This document shows positions 27,690 through 36,281 of a stretch of 64,000 nt of DNA, in pieces. Location: assembly GCF_020539525.1 (NCBI RefSeq), contig NZ_JACDXX010000012.1:1-64000 (forward strand). Reading direction: 5' to 3'. The first letter of the stretch is position 1, and each line of letters opens with the position of its first letter. The stretch is from Pseudogemmobacter faecipullorum (GTDB lineage: Bacteria; Pseudomonadota; Alphaproteobacteria; Rhodobacterales; Rhodobacteraceae). The notes under the pieces were generated by a model. The model ran no database searches, was not told the origin of the DNA, and saw nothing but the letters and a program-made list of their open reading frames with translations. A program made the translations under genes and the position numbers.

Positions 27690-28523
27690 TCAGCCCTTCC
27701 CGCGCAAAAAAGCCTGCAAAGCCAGCAGATCCGCCCAGGCATCGCGTTTTGCCTCCGGGCTTTTCATCACCATCGAGGGATGCAGCATCGGCAGAACCGG
27801 CTTGCCATAGGCCTTCAGCCATTTGCCCCGCGCCCGCAGAACTGAGCGCTGCCCGGTCAGCGCCTCCAGCGCCACCGAGCCCATGACCACGATCACATCC
27901 GGATCGGCGAGCGCGATATGGCGGGCGGTAAAGGGCATCAGCATCGCGATATCGGCGGGATCAGGGGCGCGGTCGCCGGTCGGCTTCCAGAACACCACAT
28001 TGCTGAGATAAAGCGCCTTCGCTGCATCCGGGGTTTCCCGCGCGAGGCCAATCGCGGCGAACATCCGGTCGAACAGATGGCCGACCTGACCGGCAAAGGG
28101 GCGCCCGGCAATATCTTCCTCACGCCCCGGCGCCTCGCCCAGCACCATTACCCGCGCTGCCGGATTGCCTTCGGCAAACAAAGTATTGCGCGCGCCTTTT
28201 TTCAGCTCGCAATGCGGGAAAGCCCCGACCGCCGCCTTCAGCGCCTCCAGACTGCCCGCCGCAGCGGCTGCGGCCTCGGCCAGCGCCACCGGATCCGCTT
28301 TCGGAGCGGGTGGGCTCTCTTCCAGAGTGGCCCCGCCCCTGAGCTGAGACTTGGCCACGGCCTGATGCGGCTGAGATGCATGCGGCGCGGGCTTTTCAGC
28401 CACCACCTCATAGCGATTGACCGGCGCCTCGCCCAGCGCTTCGTCAATGCCGCAATCGAGCTGCCATGCCAGTGCAGCAAGGCTTGCTTCCCAGTCGGCG
28501 CAGATATCGGCTTCGAATCCCAT
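27690..28523 (-). CDS. Uracil-DNA glycosylase, family-4-like, lacking the iron-sulfur cysteines
   Basis: A 277-residue glycosylase that should excise uracil from DNA. The N-terminal 90 residues are a low-complexity extension. The catalytic domain has motif A GEAPGREEDIAGRPFAG, the strand ALYLSNVVFWKPTGDR, and motif B LPMLHPSMVM. Classical family-4 enzymes bind a 4Fe-4S cluster through four Cys. Here only one survives (HCEL), the others being Phe, Phe and Met by position, so no cluster is expected. I believe such forms are common in alphaproteobacteria. It heads a three-gene minus-strand operon divergent from pyrB. Confidence 0.87.
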   Translation of the reverse strand: MGFEADICADWEASLAALAWQLDCGIDEALGEAPVNRYEVVAEKPAPHASQPHQAVAKSQLRGGATLEESPPAPKADPVALAEAAAAAAGSLEALKAAVGAFPHCELKKGARNTLFAEGNPAARVMVLGEAPGREEDIAGRPFAGQVGHLFDRMFAAIGLARETPDAAKALYLSNVVFWKPTGDRAPDPADIAMLMPFTARHIALADPDVIVVMGSVALEALTGQRSVLRARGKWLKAYGKPVLPMLHPSMVMKSPEAKRDAWADLLALQAFLRGKG

Positions 28524-28641
28524 GGCCCAAGACTAAGCCCCGCCCCGGGCCACAGCAATCCCGATTGCTTTACCCCGTCCCGCTTGCCCCGCACCCCCGG
28601 CTTTGCCATAAGCGGAAACGTAATCTCAGGGATCTTTGCCC

Positions 28642-29604
28642 ATGGCCTTCCGCGCCCGTCACCTCCTGGGGATCGAACAGCTTTCACCGCTCGAGATCAC
28701 CACCATCCTCGATCTTGCTGACCGCTATGTCGATCTGAACCGCAAAACGGTGAAACAGAGCGATGCCCTTGCCGGTATGACGCAGATCAACATGTTCTTC
28801 GAGAACTCGACCCGCACCCAGTCGAGCTTTGAGATCGCGGGCAAGCGGCTTGGCGCTGACGTGATGAATATGAATATGGCGACCTCTTCGGTGAAGAAGG
28901 GCGAGACGCTGATCGATACCGCCATGACGCTGAACGCCATGCATCCCGATCTTCTCGTGGTGCGCCATGCGGCTTCGGGTGCGGTGAACCTGCTGGCGCA
29001 GAAAGTCGATTGCGCGGTGCTGAATGCCGGCGACGGCCGCCATGAACACCCGACCCAGGCTTTGCTCGATGCCCTGACCATCCGCCGCGCCAAAGGCCGG
29101 ATTGAGCGGCTGACCATCGCCATCTGCGGCGATGTCACCCACAGCCGTGTCGCGCGCTCGAACCTGATCCTGCTGGGCAAGATGGGCAATAACCTGCGCC
29201 TGATCGGCCCGACCACGCTGGTGCCCTCGGGCTTTGCCGAGCTGGGCGCCGAGATCTATGAGGATATGCGCGAGGGGCTGAAAGGCGCCGATGTCGTGAT
29301 GATGCTGCGGCTGCAGAAAGAGCGGATGGATGGTGGTTTCGTGCCCTCGATGCGCGAATATTACCACCGCTTTGGCCTCGATGCGGAAAAGCTCTCCTAT
29401 GCCAAACCCGATGCCATCGTTATGCATCCCGGCCCGATGAACCGCGGTGTCGAGATCGATGGCGAGATTGCCGATGACATCAACCGCTCGGTCATCCAGG
29501 ACCAGGTCGAGATGGGCGTCGCGGTGCGCATGGCCTGTATGGATCTGCTGGCCCGCAATCTGCGCGCCGAGCGTGGCCGCAAAATCGCCGAGACCTATAT
29601 CTGA
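28642..29604 (+). CDS. pyrB: Aspartate carbamoyltransferase catalytic subunit
   Basis: This enzyme condenses carbamoyl phosphate with aspartate in pyrimidine synthesis. It has 320 residues. The carbamoyl-phosphate loop is STRT at residues 56-59 in [21 protein letters not shown] starts at His136, and the aspartate loop and [12 protein letters not shown] are present. The start is ATG 28642; a TTG two codons earlier is less likely. No regulatory subunit (pyrI) is present. The inactive dihydroorotase homologue downstream may instead form the structural partner, as in the Pseudomonas-type enzyme (inference). Confidence 0.96.
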   Translation: MAFRARHLLGIEQLSPLEITTILDLADRYVDLNRKTVKQSDALAGMTQINMFFENSTRTQSSFEIAGKRLGADVMNMNMATSSVKKGETLIDTAMTLNAMHPDLLVVRHAASGAVNLLAQKVDCAVLNAGDGRHEHPTQALLDALTIRRAKGRIERLTIAICGDVTHSRVARSNLILLGKMGNNLRLIGPTTLVPSGFAELGAEIYEDMREGLKGADVVMMLRLQKERMDGGFVPSMREYYHRFGLDAEKLSYAKPDAIVMHPGPMNRGVEIDGEIADDINRSVIQDQVEMGVAVRMACMDLLARNLRAERGRKIAETYI

Positions 29605-29606
29605 GC

Positions 29607-30095
29607 GTGGCACAGGATCCGGCCAGCCCTGAGGCGCCCGAGCAGCTGCTCTGGGAAGGGCGGCCGCATCCGCTTTATCTGTGGCTGCTGGCGCTCGGCG
29701 GGCTGGCGATCGGGCTGATGCCGCTCTGGTCTCTGACCGATCCCGGCCCCTGCAGCCATGACTGCCCCGGCACAACGAGCTGGTGGCTCTTTGCGGTGCT
29801 TTCAGGCCTCATCGGACTCATTTCTTTGCCGGTGGTGGTCCTGCTGCCCTTCGGCGGGCTGAAAATCCGCTATCAGCTGACCGACCGGCGTTTTATCATC
29901 CGCCGCAGCCTGCCAGGGCGGAAGTCGAGGCGCGATCTTGCGCTGGCGGAACATAGCTTCGGCGCTGGCCGGGGCAATCAGATCTGGATCCGTAACACCA
30001 CTGCCGGGCGTGGCACTGTGACCATATTGTTCTGCCTGACCCGGAGCAGCCGTGATGCCTTGCGCGATGCTTTACCTGAAGGAACCTGGCAATGA
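29607..30095 (+). CDS. Membrane protein with bacterial PH-like domain
   Basis: A 162-residue protein starting at GTG, two bases after the pyrB stop. It opens with LLWEGRPHPLYLW, has two hydrophobic helices (about residues 27-47 and 62-90), and then a segment RYQLTDRRFIIRRSLPGRKSRRDLALAE that looks like the beta-strands of a bacterial PH domain. Function unknown. It is sandwiched between pyrB and the pyrC-like gene with two more small membrane genes, and overlaps the next gene by the ATGA tetranucleotide. Confidence 0.78.
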   Translation: MAQDPASPEAPEQLLWEGRPHPLYLWLLALGGLAIGLMPLWSLTDPGPCSHDCPGTTSWWLFAVLSGLIGLISLPVVVLLPFGGLKIRYQLTDRRFIIRRSLPGRKSRRDLALAEHSFGAGRGNQIWIRNTTAGRGTVTILFCLTRSSRDALRDALPEGTWQ

Positions 30096-30211
30096 CCCCG
30101 AGCAACCCCAAGAAGCCTAAATCTGACGCCAGGATGAGCGGCATGGTCGCCACCGCCGCCCTGGTGGTGCTGGCGCTGCTGACCGTGGTCTTCGTCTGGG
30201 TCGGAGGCTGA
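30092..30211 (+). CDS. 39-residue single-pass membrane peptide
   Basis: A very small gene: a Lys/Pro-rich cytoplasmic head (MTPSNPKKPKSDARMSG) and one hydrophobic helix (MVATAALVVLALLTVVFVWV). Its ATG overlaps the stop of the preceding gene (ATGA), and its stop is followed 5 nt later by the TTG start of the next, so three membrane genes are translationally linked. AAGGAACC upstream is a plausible ribosome site. I do not recognise a family. Confidence 0.65.
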   Translation: MTPSNPKKPKSDARMSGMVATAALVVLALLTVVFVWVGG

Positions 30212-30216
30212 CCGCC

Positions 30217-30843
30217 TTGACCGATCCCGATCAGTCCAGACCGCCGCCGCCCGGCTGGGAGGATATTCTTGATCCCGGCGAAGTGATCCTCTGGCAGGGT
30301 CAGCCCGAGGCGCGGTTTGATCTTTCGATCCTGATCCGGCCCCAGGTTCGCGCAAACCTCATCATGAGCGGCTTTGCCCTGTTCTGGCTCACCCTTGCCT
30401 TCTTTATGACCTCAGGCGCGCCCTTTGTGGTGCGGCTGTTTCTGATCGGTATTGGCCTGTTCACCTTGCTGCAGCTGCTCGGCCAGAGCATCGCCCCGGC
30501 GCTTTACCGCTGGCTGCGGCTGCGCGGCTCTTATTACACCCTCACCGACCGCAATGCCTTCATCGCCACCTCGGTCCTGGGTCGCAGGGGGCTAGAGCGC
30601 TATCCGCTCGACAGTCAGCTGAGCCCGCAACTCGAGGAAGGCCTGCCCGGCAGCGTCTGGCTGACCCGCCGCAAGGCTGAGGCCGGAGCGCTGTTTCGCG
30701 GCGATCTGCCGGGCTATTTCGCCAGCCTTGCCCGCAGCGGTGAACAGATCGGCTTTGAGCAGATCCCCGGGGCCCGCCGGGTGTTTACCCTGGTCCGCGA
30801 CACCATCGCCGCCCGCCAGCCACCGCGCGGGCGCCGGGAATGA
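30217..30843 (+). CDS. Second membrane protein with bacterial PH-like domain
   Basis: A 208-residue relative of the protein at 29607. It begins with a Pro-rich tail and DILDPGEVILWQGQPEARF, then has two transmembrane helices (about residues 47-65 and 70-95) and GSYYTLTDRNAFIATS, the PH-like strand pattern. The start is TTG with GGAGG 9 nt upstream; no better codon is in frame. It ends 141 bp before the pyrC-like gene. Function unknown. The duplication within one operon suggests a heteromeric membrane complex, which is inference. Confidence 0.78.
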   Translation: MTDPDQSRPPPPGWEDILDPGEVILWQGQPEARFDLSILIRPQVRANLIMSGFALFWLTLAFFMTSGAPFVVRLFLIGIGLFTLLQLLGQSIAPALYRWLRLRGSYYTLTDRNAFIATSVLGRRGLERYPLDSQLSPQLEEGLPGSVWLTRRKAEAGALFRGDLPGYFASLARSGEQIGFEQIPGARRVFTLVRDTIAARQPPRGRRE

Positions 30844-30984
30844 AAGCCCCGCAATAACAGGCCCGCCCTGCGTGAACAGGATCTACACCCGCGCTGGTTT
30901 TCAGCGTATAGCCGATAAGACAGCGGTCTCAGACCTGCCCCGGCAGCCCTGGCGCCCTCACCTTCATTCCCGTCCGGATCCGCA

Positions 30985-32262
30985 ATGACCGTTCTCCATT
31001 TTACCAATGCCCGCCTGATCAACCCTGAAACCCTGTCTGATGCGCCCGGCAGCCTGACCGTGGTCGATGGCGTGATCCGCGAGGCCTGCAAAAAGCCCGC
31101 CAAAGGCGCGGTGGTGATCGATTGCGGCGGCAAATGCCTTGCGCCGGGGATCATCGACTGGGGGGTCAAAATCGGCGAGCCAGGCGAGCGTCACCGCGAG
31201 AGCTTCCGCTCGGCCGGTCTGGCGGCTGCCGCCGGTGGCGTCACCACCATCATCGCCCGCCCCGATACCAATCCGGCGATTGATACCCCCGAAACCCTGG
31301 AATTCGTGACCCGCCGTGCGGCAGAAAGCGCGCCGGTGCGCATCCGCCATATGGCGGCGCTGACCAAGGGCCGCGACGGCCGCGAGATGACCGAGATCGG
31401 CTTCCTGCTCGATGCCGGTGCCCTGGCCTTTACCGATGTGTTCCGCGTCTCGGCCGACAGCCGCGCGCTCTCGCGCGCCATGACCTATGCCCGCTCGCTC
31501 GGCGCGCTGATCGTCGGCCATCCCCAGGAGCCGGTCCTGTCAAAAGGCGGCGCGGCGACCAGCAGCAAATTCGCCAGCTTCCGCGGCATTCCCGCCGTCT
31601 CGCCCATGGCCGAGCGCATGGGGCTTGAGCGCGATCTCGCGCTGGCCGAGATGACAAAGGTCCGCTACCACGCCGATCAGATCACCACCGCCCAATCCCT
31701 GCCCGCGCTGGCGCGCGCCAGAGCAGCAGGGCTTGATGTGACGGCGGGCACCTCGATCCACCACCTGACGCTCAATGAGCTGGATGTGGGCGATTACCGC
31801 ACCTTCTTCAAAATGACCCCGCCGCTGCGCTCGGAAGAGGATCGCCAGGCCATTATCGCCGCTCTGGCGGATGGGCTGATCGATGTCATCGCCTCGTTCC
31901 ACAGCCCGGCGGATGAGGAATCAAAGCGCCTGCCGTTTGAAGAGGCCGATGCCGGTGCGGTCGGGCTGGAAACCCTGCTGCCGGCGGCCATGCGGCTCTA
32001 TCATGCCGGTCATTTGAGCCTGCCGCAGCTGTTCCGCGCCCTGGCGCTGAACCCCGCAAGCCGCCTTGGCCTGGCCCAGGGCCGCCTCAGCGAGGGCGCG
32101 CCCGCCGATCTGGTGCTGTTCGACCCGGATGCCCCCTTCCTGATGGACCGTTTCAAACTGCGCTCCAAATCCAAAAACACCCCCTTCGACGGCGCACGGA
32201 TGGAGGGTCGGGTGCTGGCCACCTGGGTTGGCGGCGCCGAAGTCTTTCGCAGCGGAGAGTGA
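30985..32262 (+). CDS. Dihydroorotase homologue, probably catalytically inactive
   Basis: A 425-residue class-I dihydroorotase-fold protein. The family's metal-binding HxH after the first strand (IDxHVHLREPG) is replaced by GVK at residues 60-62 (IDWGVKIGEPG). The catalytic Asp of ATDHAP is replaced by Phe305 (ASFHSPADEE). Other blocks are kept: AAGGVTTI, TSIHHLTL and VGLETLLPAA. It is thus unlikely to hydrolyse dihydroorotate and probably corresponds to the PyrC-prime/PyrX scaffold that supports PyrB in Pseudomonas-type complexes. An active pyrC should exist elsewhere. Next to plsY, as I recall from other Rhodobacterales. Confidence 0.88.
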   Translation: MTVLHFTNARLINPETLSDAPGSLTVVDGVIREACKKPAKGAVVIDCGGKCLAPGIIDWGVKIGEPGERHRESFRSAGLAAAAGGVTTIIARPDTNPAIDTPETLEFVTRRAAESAPVRIRHMAALTKGRDGREMTEIGFLLDAGALAFTDVFRVSADSRALSRAMTYARSLGALIVGHPQEPVLSKGGAATSSKFASFRGIPAVSPMAERMGLERDLALAEMTKVRYHADQITTAQSLPALARARAAGLDVTAGTSIHHLTLNELDVGDYRTFFKMTPPLRSEEDRQAIIAALADGLIDVIASFHSPADEESKRLPFEEADAGAVGLETLLPAAMRLYHAGHLSLPQLFRALALNPASRLGLAQGRLSEGAPADLVLFDPDAPFLMDRFKLRSKSKNTPFDGARMEGRVLATWVGGAEVFRSGE

Positions 32263-32883
32263 ATGATGCCTGAACTGATCACCCCCGGCACGACCCTGGC
32301 GCTGGTTGCCCTCCTCGCCTATCTGCTCGGCTCGGTGCCCTTTGGCGTGATTGTGACCCGGGTCATGGGGCTTGGCGATCTGCGGCAGATCGGCTCGGGC
32401 AATATCGGCGCGACCAATGTTCTGCGCACCGGCAATAAGGGCGCGGCCCTGGCCACGCTGATCCTTGACGGTGCCAAAGGCGCGGTGGCGGTGCTGCTCG
32501 CAAAAGCGCTGATCGGTCAGAATGATGCGATGCAGCTGGCAGGGCTTGCCGCCTTCATCGGCCATATCTTCCCGGTCTGGCTGAAGTTTAAGGGCGGCAA
32601 GGGCGTCGCCACTTTCCTTGGCACGATGCTGGCTTTGTCCTGGCCGGTCGGGCTTTGCATCTGCGCCACCTGGCTGGCCTGTGCCTTCCTGACCCGCATG
32701 TCCTCGGCCGCGGCGCTGCTTGCTGCCGCCACCTCGCCGCTCTGGCTGGTGCCCTTTGAGCGGGGCGATCTGCTGATGCTGACCCTGGTGCTGACGGCAC
32801 TGATCTATATCCGGCACTGGGGCAATCTGGCCCGGATCAAAGCCGGGACCGAGCCGAGGATCGGCGCAAAGAAACAGGCCTGA
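32263..32883 (+). CDS. plsY: Glycerol-3-phosphate acyltransferase PlsY
   Basis: An inner-membrane enzyme that transfers an acyl group from acyl-phosphate to glycerol-3-phosphate, the first step of phospholipid synthesis. It has 206 residues and about five to seven helices. The three PlsY motifs are recognisable: GSGNIGATNVLRT, the acyl-phosphate loop FKGGKGVATFLG, and the C-terminal RHWGNLARIKAGTEP. Two ATG codons lie in tandem at the start (32263 and 32266) after GGAGAG. It starts directly after the pyrC-like stop, so it is cotranscribed with it. Confidence 0.94.
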   Translation: MMPELITPGTTLALVALLAYLLGSVPFGVIVTRVMGLGDLRQIGSGNIGATNVLRTGNKGAALATLILDGAKGAVAVLLAKALIGQNDAMQLAGLAAFIGHIFPVWLKFKGGKGVATFLGTMLALSWPVGLCICATWLACAFLTRMSSAAALLAAATSPLWLVPFERGDLLMLTLVLTALIYIRHWGNLARIKAGTEPRIGAKKQA

Positions 32884-32895
32884 GGGAAACGGCAG

Positions 32896-33492
32896 ATGGC
32901 AGAACTGGCAGAATTATGGCCCCTTCTGCTGCCTGCTGTCCTGCTCGGGCTTATCCTCTGGCTGCGCCATCTCTGGCTCAGCCGCCCTGCCCCCGCGCGC
33001 CGCCGACGCATCCGCCCCTCGCGGCGCGCCGGCCATGGCGCGCCACGGCGCGGCAAGCAGCCCCCTGCGCCACGACCGGGATGGCGCAAAGGTCGCCGCG
33101 ATCTGGCGGTGATCGACGGCTCAAATCTGATGTACTGGCGCGACAATCAGCCTGACCTGACCCCGGTCCGGGCGGCAGCCCGCGCCTGTAAGGCAAAGGG
33201 CTATAAGGTCGGCGTCATCTTCGATGCCAATGCCGGTTATAAGCTTTACAACGCCTATATGCCGGCGCACCGCCTTTCGGCTGAGCTTGGCCTGCCGCCG
33301 GATCAGGTCTTTGTGGTGCCGAAAGGCGAACAGGCAGACCCGTTCCTGCTGGATTTTGCCAGCGAAGAGGGCGGTATCATCCTCTCAAATGACCGCTTCC
33401 GCGACCGTATTGCCGCCTATCCCAAATTAAATACCCCCGGACGGCTGGTCCGGGGGCATTGGGATCAGGGCGAAATTCATCTGAATTTCTGA
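32896..33492 (+). CDS. Membrane-anchored NYN/PIN-type ribonuclease
   Basis: A 198-residue protein. An N-terminal helix (LLLPAVLLGLILWLRHLWL, residues 10-28) anchors it. A very basic Arg/Pro-rich linker (residues 29-68) follows, then an NYN domain of the Zc3h12a type. That domain starts LAVIDGSNLMYW (Asp74, Asn77), continues with VGVIFDANAGYKL and KGEQADPFLLDFA, and ends with ILSNDRFRD. These acidic residues form the metal-dependent RNase site of the fold. The target RNA is unknown. The basic linker may bind nucleic acid at the membrane. It follows plsY by 12 bp. Confidence 0.82.
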   Translation: MAELAELWPLLLPAVLLGLILWLRHLWLSRPAPARRRRIRPSRRAGHGAPRRGKQPPAPRPGWRKGRRDLAVIDGSNLMYWRDNQPDLTPVRAAARACKAKGYKVGVIFDANAGYKLYNAYMPAHRLSAELGLPPDQVFVVPKGEQADPFLLDFASEEGGIILSNDRFRDRIAAYPKLNTPGRLVRGHWDQGEIHLNF

Positions 33493-33522
33493 AAGTTCCG
33501 CAGCCTCCCGGCCCGGAGCCGC

Positions 33523-34869
33523 TCAATAGCTCGAAGCGGCATAGAGGGGTTCGAGCGAGCCGCCCCATTCGTCTTTGTACAGATCAAGCCAGCGGTCGGC
33601 CTGGACCTTGCCTGCCTTCAGGCTGGTCACCAGCGGTGCGAGCAAAGCCTCTTCGCCATAGCCGCGCGCGCTGAGCCCGGCATGGGACAGCGAGACCGCC
33701 GCCTGTGCCAGATCGGCGATCCTCACATCGCCCGCCACCCCCTGCAAAGCATCGACCGAGGCGGCAATGCGCAGCTCTTCGCGGCTGGCCTGATCGAGAT
33801 GGCGCACCAGCTCCCAGGCCGCATCCAGCGCCGCATCATCATACATGATCCCGGTCCAGAAGGCGGGCAAAGCCAGAACATGCGCCCTATCGCCACAATC
33901 GGCGCCGCGCATCTCGATATATTTCTTCACCCGCGCTTCCGGGAAGACCGTGGTCAGATGGTCGGCCCAGTCCGACAGGGTCGGCTTCTCGCCCGGCAAA
34001 GCCGGCAGCTCGCCCTTCAGAAAGTCGCGGAACGACTGACCCAGCGCATTGTGATAAACCCCGTCGCGATAGACGAAATACATCGGCACATCGAGCACCC
34101 AGTCGACATAGGCCTGGAAGCCCATGCCCTCATCAAAGACGAAGGGCAGCATTCCGGTGCGGCTGTTATCGAGGCCGCGCCAGATCCGCGAACGCCAGGA
34201 TTTATGGCCGTTCAGCTTGCCGTCAAAGAAGGGCGATGAGGCGAAGAGCGCGGTTGCCACCGGCTGCAGGGCCAGCGCCACCCGCATCTTCTTCACCATA
34301 TCCGCCTCGGAGGCGTAATCGAGATTCACCTGCACCGTCGAGGTGCGGTACATCATCTGCGTGCCATGGGTGCCGACCCGGCCCATATAATCGGTCATCA
34401 GCCGGTAGCGGCCCTTGGGCATCACCGGCATATCCTGATGCGACCATTCCGGCGCGGCACCGATTCCCATGAAACGGATGCCCAGATCTTCGGTCACCGC
34501 CGCAACTTCGGCAAAATGCTGATCCAGCTCGGCTGCGGTTTCGGTCACCGAAACCAGCGGCGCGCCCGAAAGCTCAAACTGCCCGCCCGGCTCGAGGCTG
34601 ATGTTCGCGCCATTGCGCGTCAGCCCGATGATATTCTCGCCCTCTTTCACCGGCTGCCAGTTAAAGCGTTGTTCCAGACGGGAAAAAATCGTCGAGATCG
34701 AGCGCTCACCGGCATAGGGCAAGGGGCGGCGGCTGTCGGTCAGCCAGCCGAATTTCTCGTGCTCGGTGCCAATGCGCCAGTCCGAGGCAGGTTTACAGCC
34801 GCTTTCCAGCAGCCCGGCCAGCTGGGCGAAATCTTCGATCGGGCCGCCACCGGACTGGGGTATCGACAT
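33523..34869 (-). CDS. gshA: Glutamate-cysteine ligase, plant/alphaproteobacterial type
   Basis: This enzyme forms gamma-glutamylcysteine from glutamate, cysteine and ATP, the first step of glutathione synthesis. It has 448 residues of the GCS2 (plant-like) class. WRIGTEHEKFGWL near residues 31-43, ISLEPGGQFELSG, and MYRTSTVQVNLDY are conserved substrate and Mg-ATP segments. EMRGADCGD carries the conserved family block. It stands alone on this strand, without gshB nearby. The short upstream gap (34870-34990) contains a TTGACA hexamer on the minus strand without a matching -10 box. Confidence 0.94.
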   Translation of the reverse strand: MSIPQSGGGPIEDFAQLAGLLESGCKPASDWRIGTEHEKFGWLTDSRRPLPYAGERSISTIFSRLEQRFNWQPVKEGENIIGLTRNGANISLEPGGQFELSGAPLVSVTETAAELDQHFAEVAAVTEDLGIRFMGIGAAPEWSHQDMPVMPKGRYRLMTDYMGRVGTHGTQMMYRTSTVQVNLDYASEADMVKKMRVALALQPVATALFASSPFFDGKLNGHKSWRSRIWRGLDNSRTGMLPFVFDEGMGFQAYVDWVLDVPMYFVYRDGVYHNALGQSFRDFLKGELPALPGEKPTLSDWADHLTTVFPEARVKKYIEMRGADCGDRAHVLALPAFWTGIMYDDAALDAAWELVRHLDQASREELRIAASVDALQGVAGDVRIADLAQAAVSLSHAGLSARGYGEEALLAPLVTSLKAGKVQADRWLDLYKDEWGGSLEPLYAASSY

Positions 34870-34990
34870 CAGGGCTAACTCCGGTTGGTGGCTCTTTATC
34901 TTTGCGCGCGGTTTCGCGGGCCTGACCTGTCCCTTTGCCGGGGCTTTTTGTCAAGAGAGGGAGGCCCGCTTCATCATAAAGGCCGAGGCC

Positions 34991-35545
34991 TCAGACCTGG
35001 CGCAACCCGCTGCCTTTGCGGCTCCAGACCCGGGTTTCCTGTAAATTCTGCACCGGAAGTGAGCTGCCCGTCGCCCTTGCAGTGCCACGGTCCAGCGCCC
35101 CGACCAGGGCGGCTGAATTCAGCCCTGGCAAAGCCGAAAGCGCATCGAACAGCCGTTCCGCGCCCGAGGCCTCGAGCGGCACCAGCATCGCCTGGCCCGA
35201 AAGATCTTTCAGCCGCCAGACCCGGCGGCCCTGCAGTTCCAGCAGATGCAGATCAGCAAGATCATTCAGGCTGATCTCACCGCCGAGGGTGGGATGCAGA
35301 AACCTCAGCCGCCCCTCGTCGATCTCGACCAGCCCCGGCGCCGAAGGATCGCCCGCAAAGCGCATCCGCCGCCAGGCGAGCAAAGCCCATGAGGCACCGA
35401 GCGCCGTCAGGCTGCCACCGAGGATCAGGGTGATCCAGCCCGGATGGCTGATGAGCCAGAGCCCGGCGAGACTGAGCAGACCGCCCTCCAGCACCCCGGA
35501 CCAGCGCCTGAACAGCGTCAGCACTTCGGGGCGCAGGAAAGCCAT
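34991..35545 (-). CDS. Small membrane protein of unknown function
   Basis: A 184-residue protein with two hydrophobic helices (about residues 20-34 and 38-58), then a soluble beta-rich region (LVEIDEGRLRFLHPTLGGEISL, seen at about residues 71-92) and VWRLKDLSGQAMLVPLEAS. The strand pattern is reminiscent of a bacterial PH-like fold, but I am not sure. It begins exactly where rsmE ends, with one base of overlap, so the two are cotranscribed. I cannot assign a function. Confidence 0.7.
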   Translation of the reverse strand: MAFLRPEVLTLFRRWSGVLEGGLLSLAGLWLISHPGWITLILGGSLTALGASWALLAWRRMRFAGDPSAPGLVEIDEGRLRFLHPTLGGEISLNDLADLHLLELQGRRVWRLKDLSGQAMLVPLEASGAERLFDALSALPGLNSAALVGALDRGTARATGSSLPVQNLQETRVWSRKGSGLRQV

Positions 35546-36270
35546 CAGCGCCAGTCTCCGAAACGCGTCTGCCAGAGGGTGATCGCCGCCATGGCTGCCG
35601 TTTCAGCGCGCAGGATGCGCGGCCCGAGCGCGATCGGGGTGACAAAGGGCAAAGAGTGCAGAAGCTCCCGCTCCTCGGGGGTAAAGCCGCCCTCGGGCCC
35701 GATCAGAATCGCGGCAGGCGCGCCCGCCTCGCCCCGCCAGGCCTGATCCTCTCCGGCGCGGATCTCATCGGCCCAGTAGATGCGCCGCTCTGCCGGCCAG
35801 TCTGTCAGCAGCGCCGCCAGCGGCGTCAGCGCCGCCACTTCCGGCACCGAGGTCGCGCCGCATTGCTCGGCTGCCTCAACCGCATGGGCCTGCTGCTTAT
35901 CCTGGCGCAGCCGCTCGGAATTCATCCGCCGGGTCGAAACCGGCAGCACCCGCGCCACGCCCAGTTCCACCGCCTTTTCGACGATGAAATTTGTGCGCTC
36001 TTTTTTGATCGGGGTGAACAGCAGCCACAGATCGGGCGGATAATCCTGTGCCCGGCTCTGCTCACGGCAGATCAGGGTGCCGCGACGCTTATTCGCCTCG
36101 CCCACCTCGGCCAGCCATTCGCCATCGCGTCCGTTGAAAACATGCACCACTGCCCCTGCGCCAAGGCGCATGACAGCAAAGAGATAATTCGCCGCCCCCT
36201 CTTCAACGAGGATGACTTGCCCCTGCCCGAGGGGCTGCTCTAGATAAAGTCTGACTTTCGGCCCTGCCAT
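35545..36270 (-). CDS. rsmE: 16S rRNA (uracil-1498-N3)-methyltransferase
   Basis: A SPOUT-class methyltransferase that methylates U1498 of 16S rRNA. It has 241 residues. The N-terminal PUA-like domain starts KVRLYLEQPLG. The C-terminal trefoil knot has AILIGPEGGFTPEE and the closing LGPRILRAETAAMAAI, the binding site for S-adenosylmethionine. The start is only 11 bp from the divergent ubiA start, so each ribosome site lies in or against the other gene's first codons. Confidence 0.93.
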   Translation of the reverse strand: MAGPKVRLYLEQPLGQGQVILVEEGAANYLFAVMRLGAGAVVHVFNGRDGEWLAEVGEANKRRGTLICREQSRAQDYPPDLWLLFTPIKKERTNFIVEKAVELGVARVLPVSTRRMNSERLRQDKQQAHAVEAAEQCGATSVPEVAALTPLAALLTDWPAERRIYWADEIRAGEDQAWRGEAGAPAAILIGPEGGFTPEERELLHSLPFVTPIALGPRILRAETAAMAAITLWQTRFGDWR

Positions 36271-36281
36271 AGAGGCAAGTT

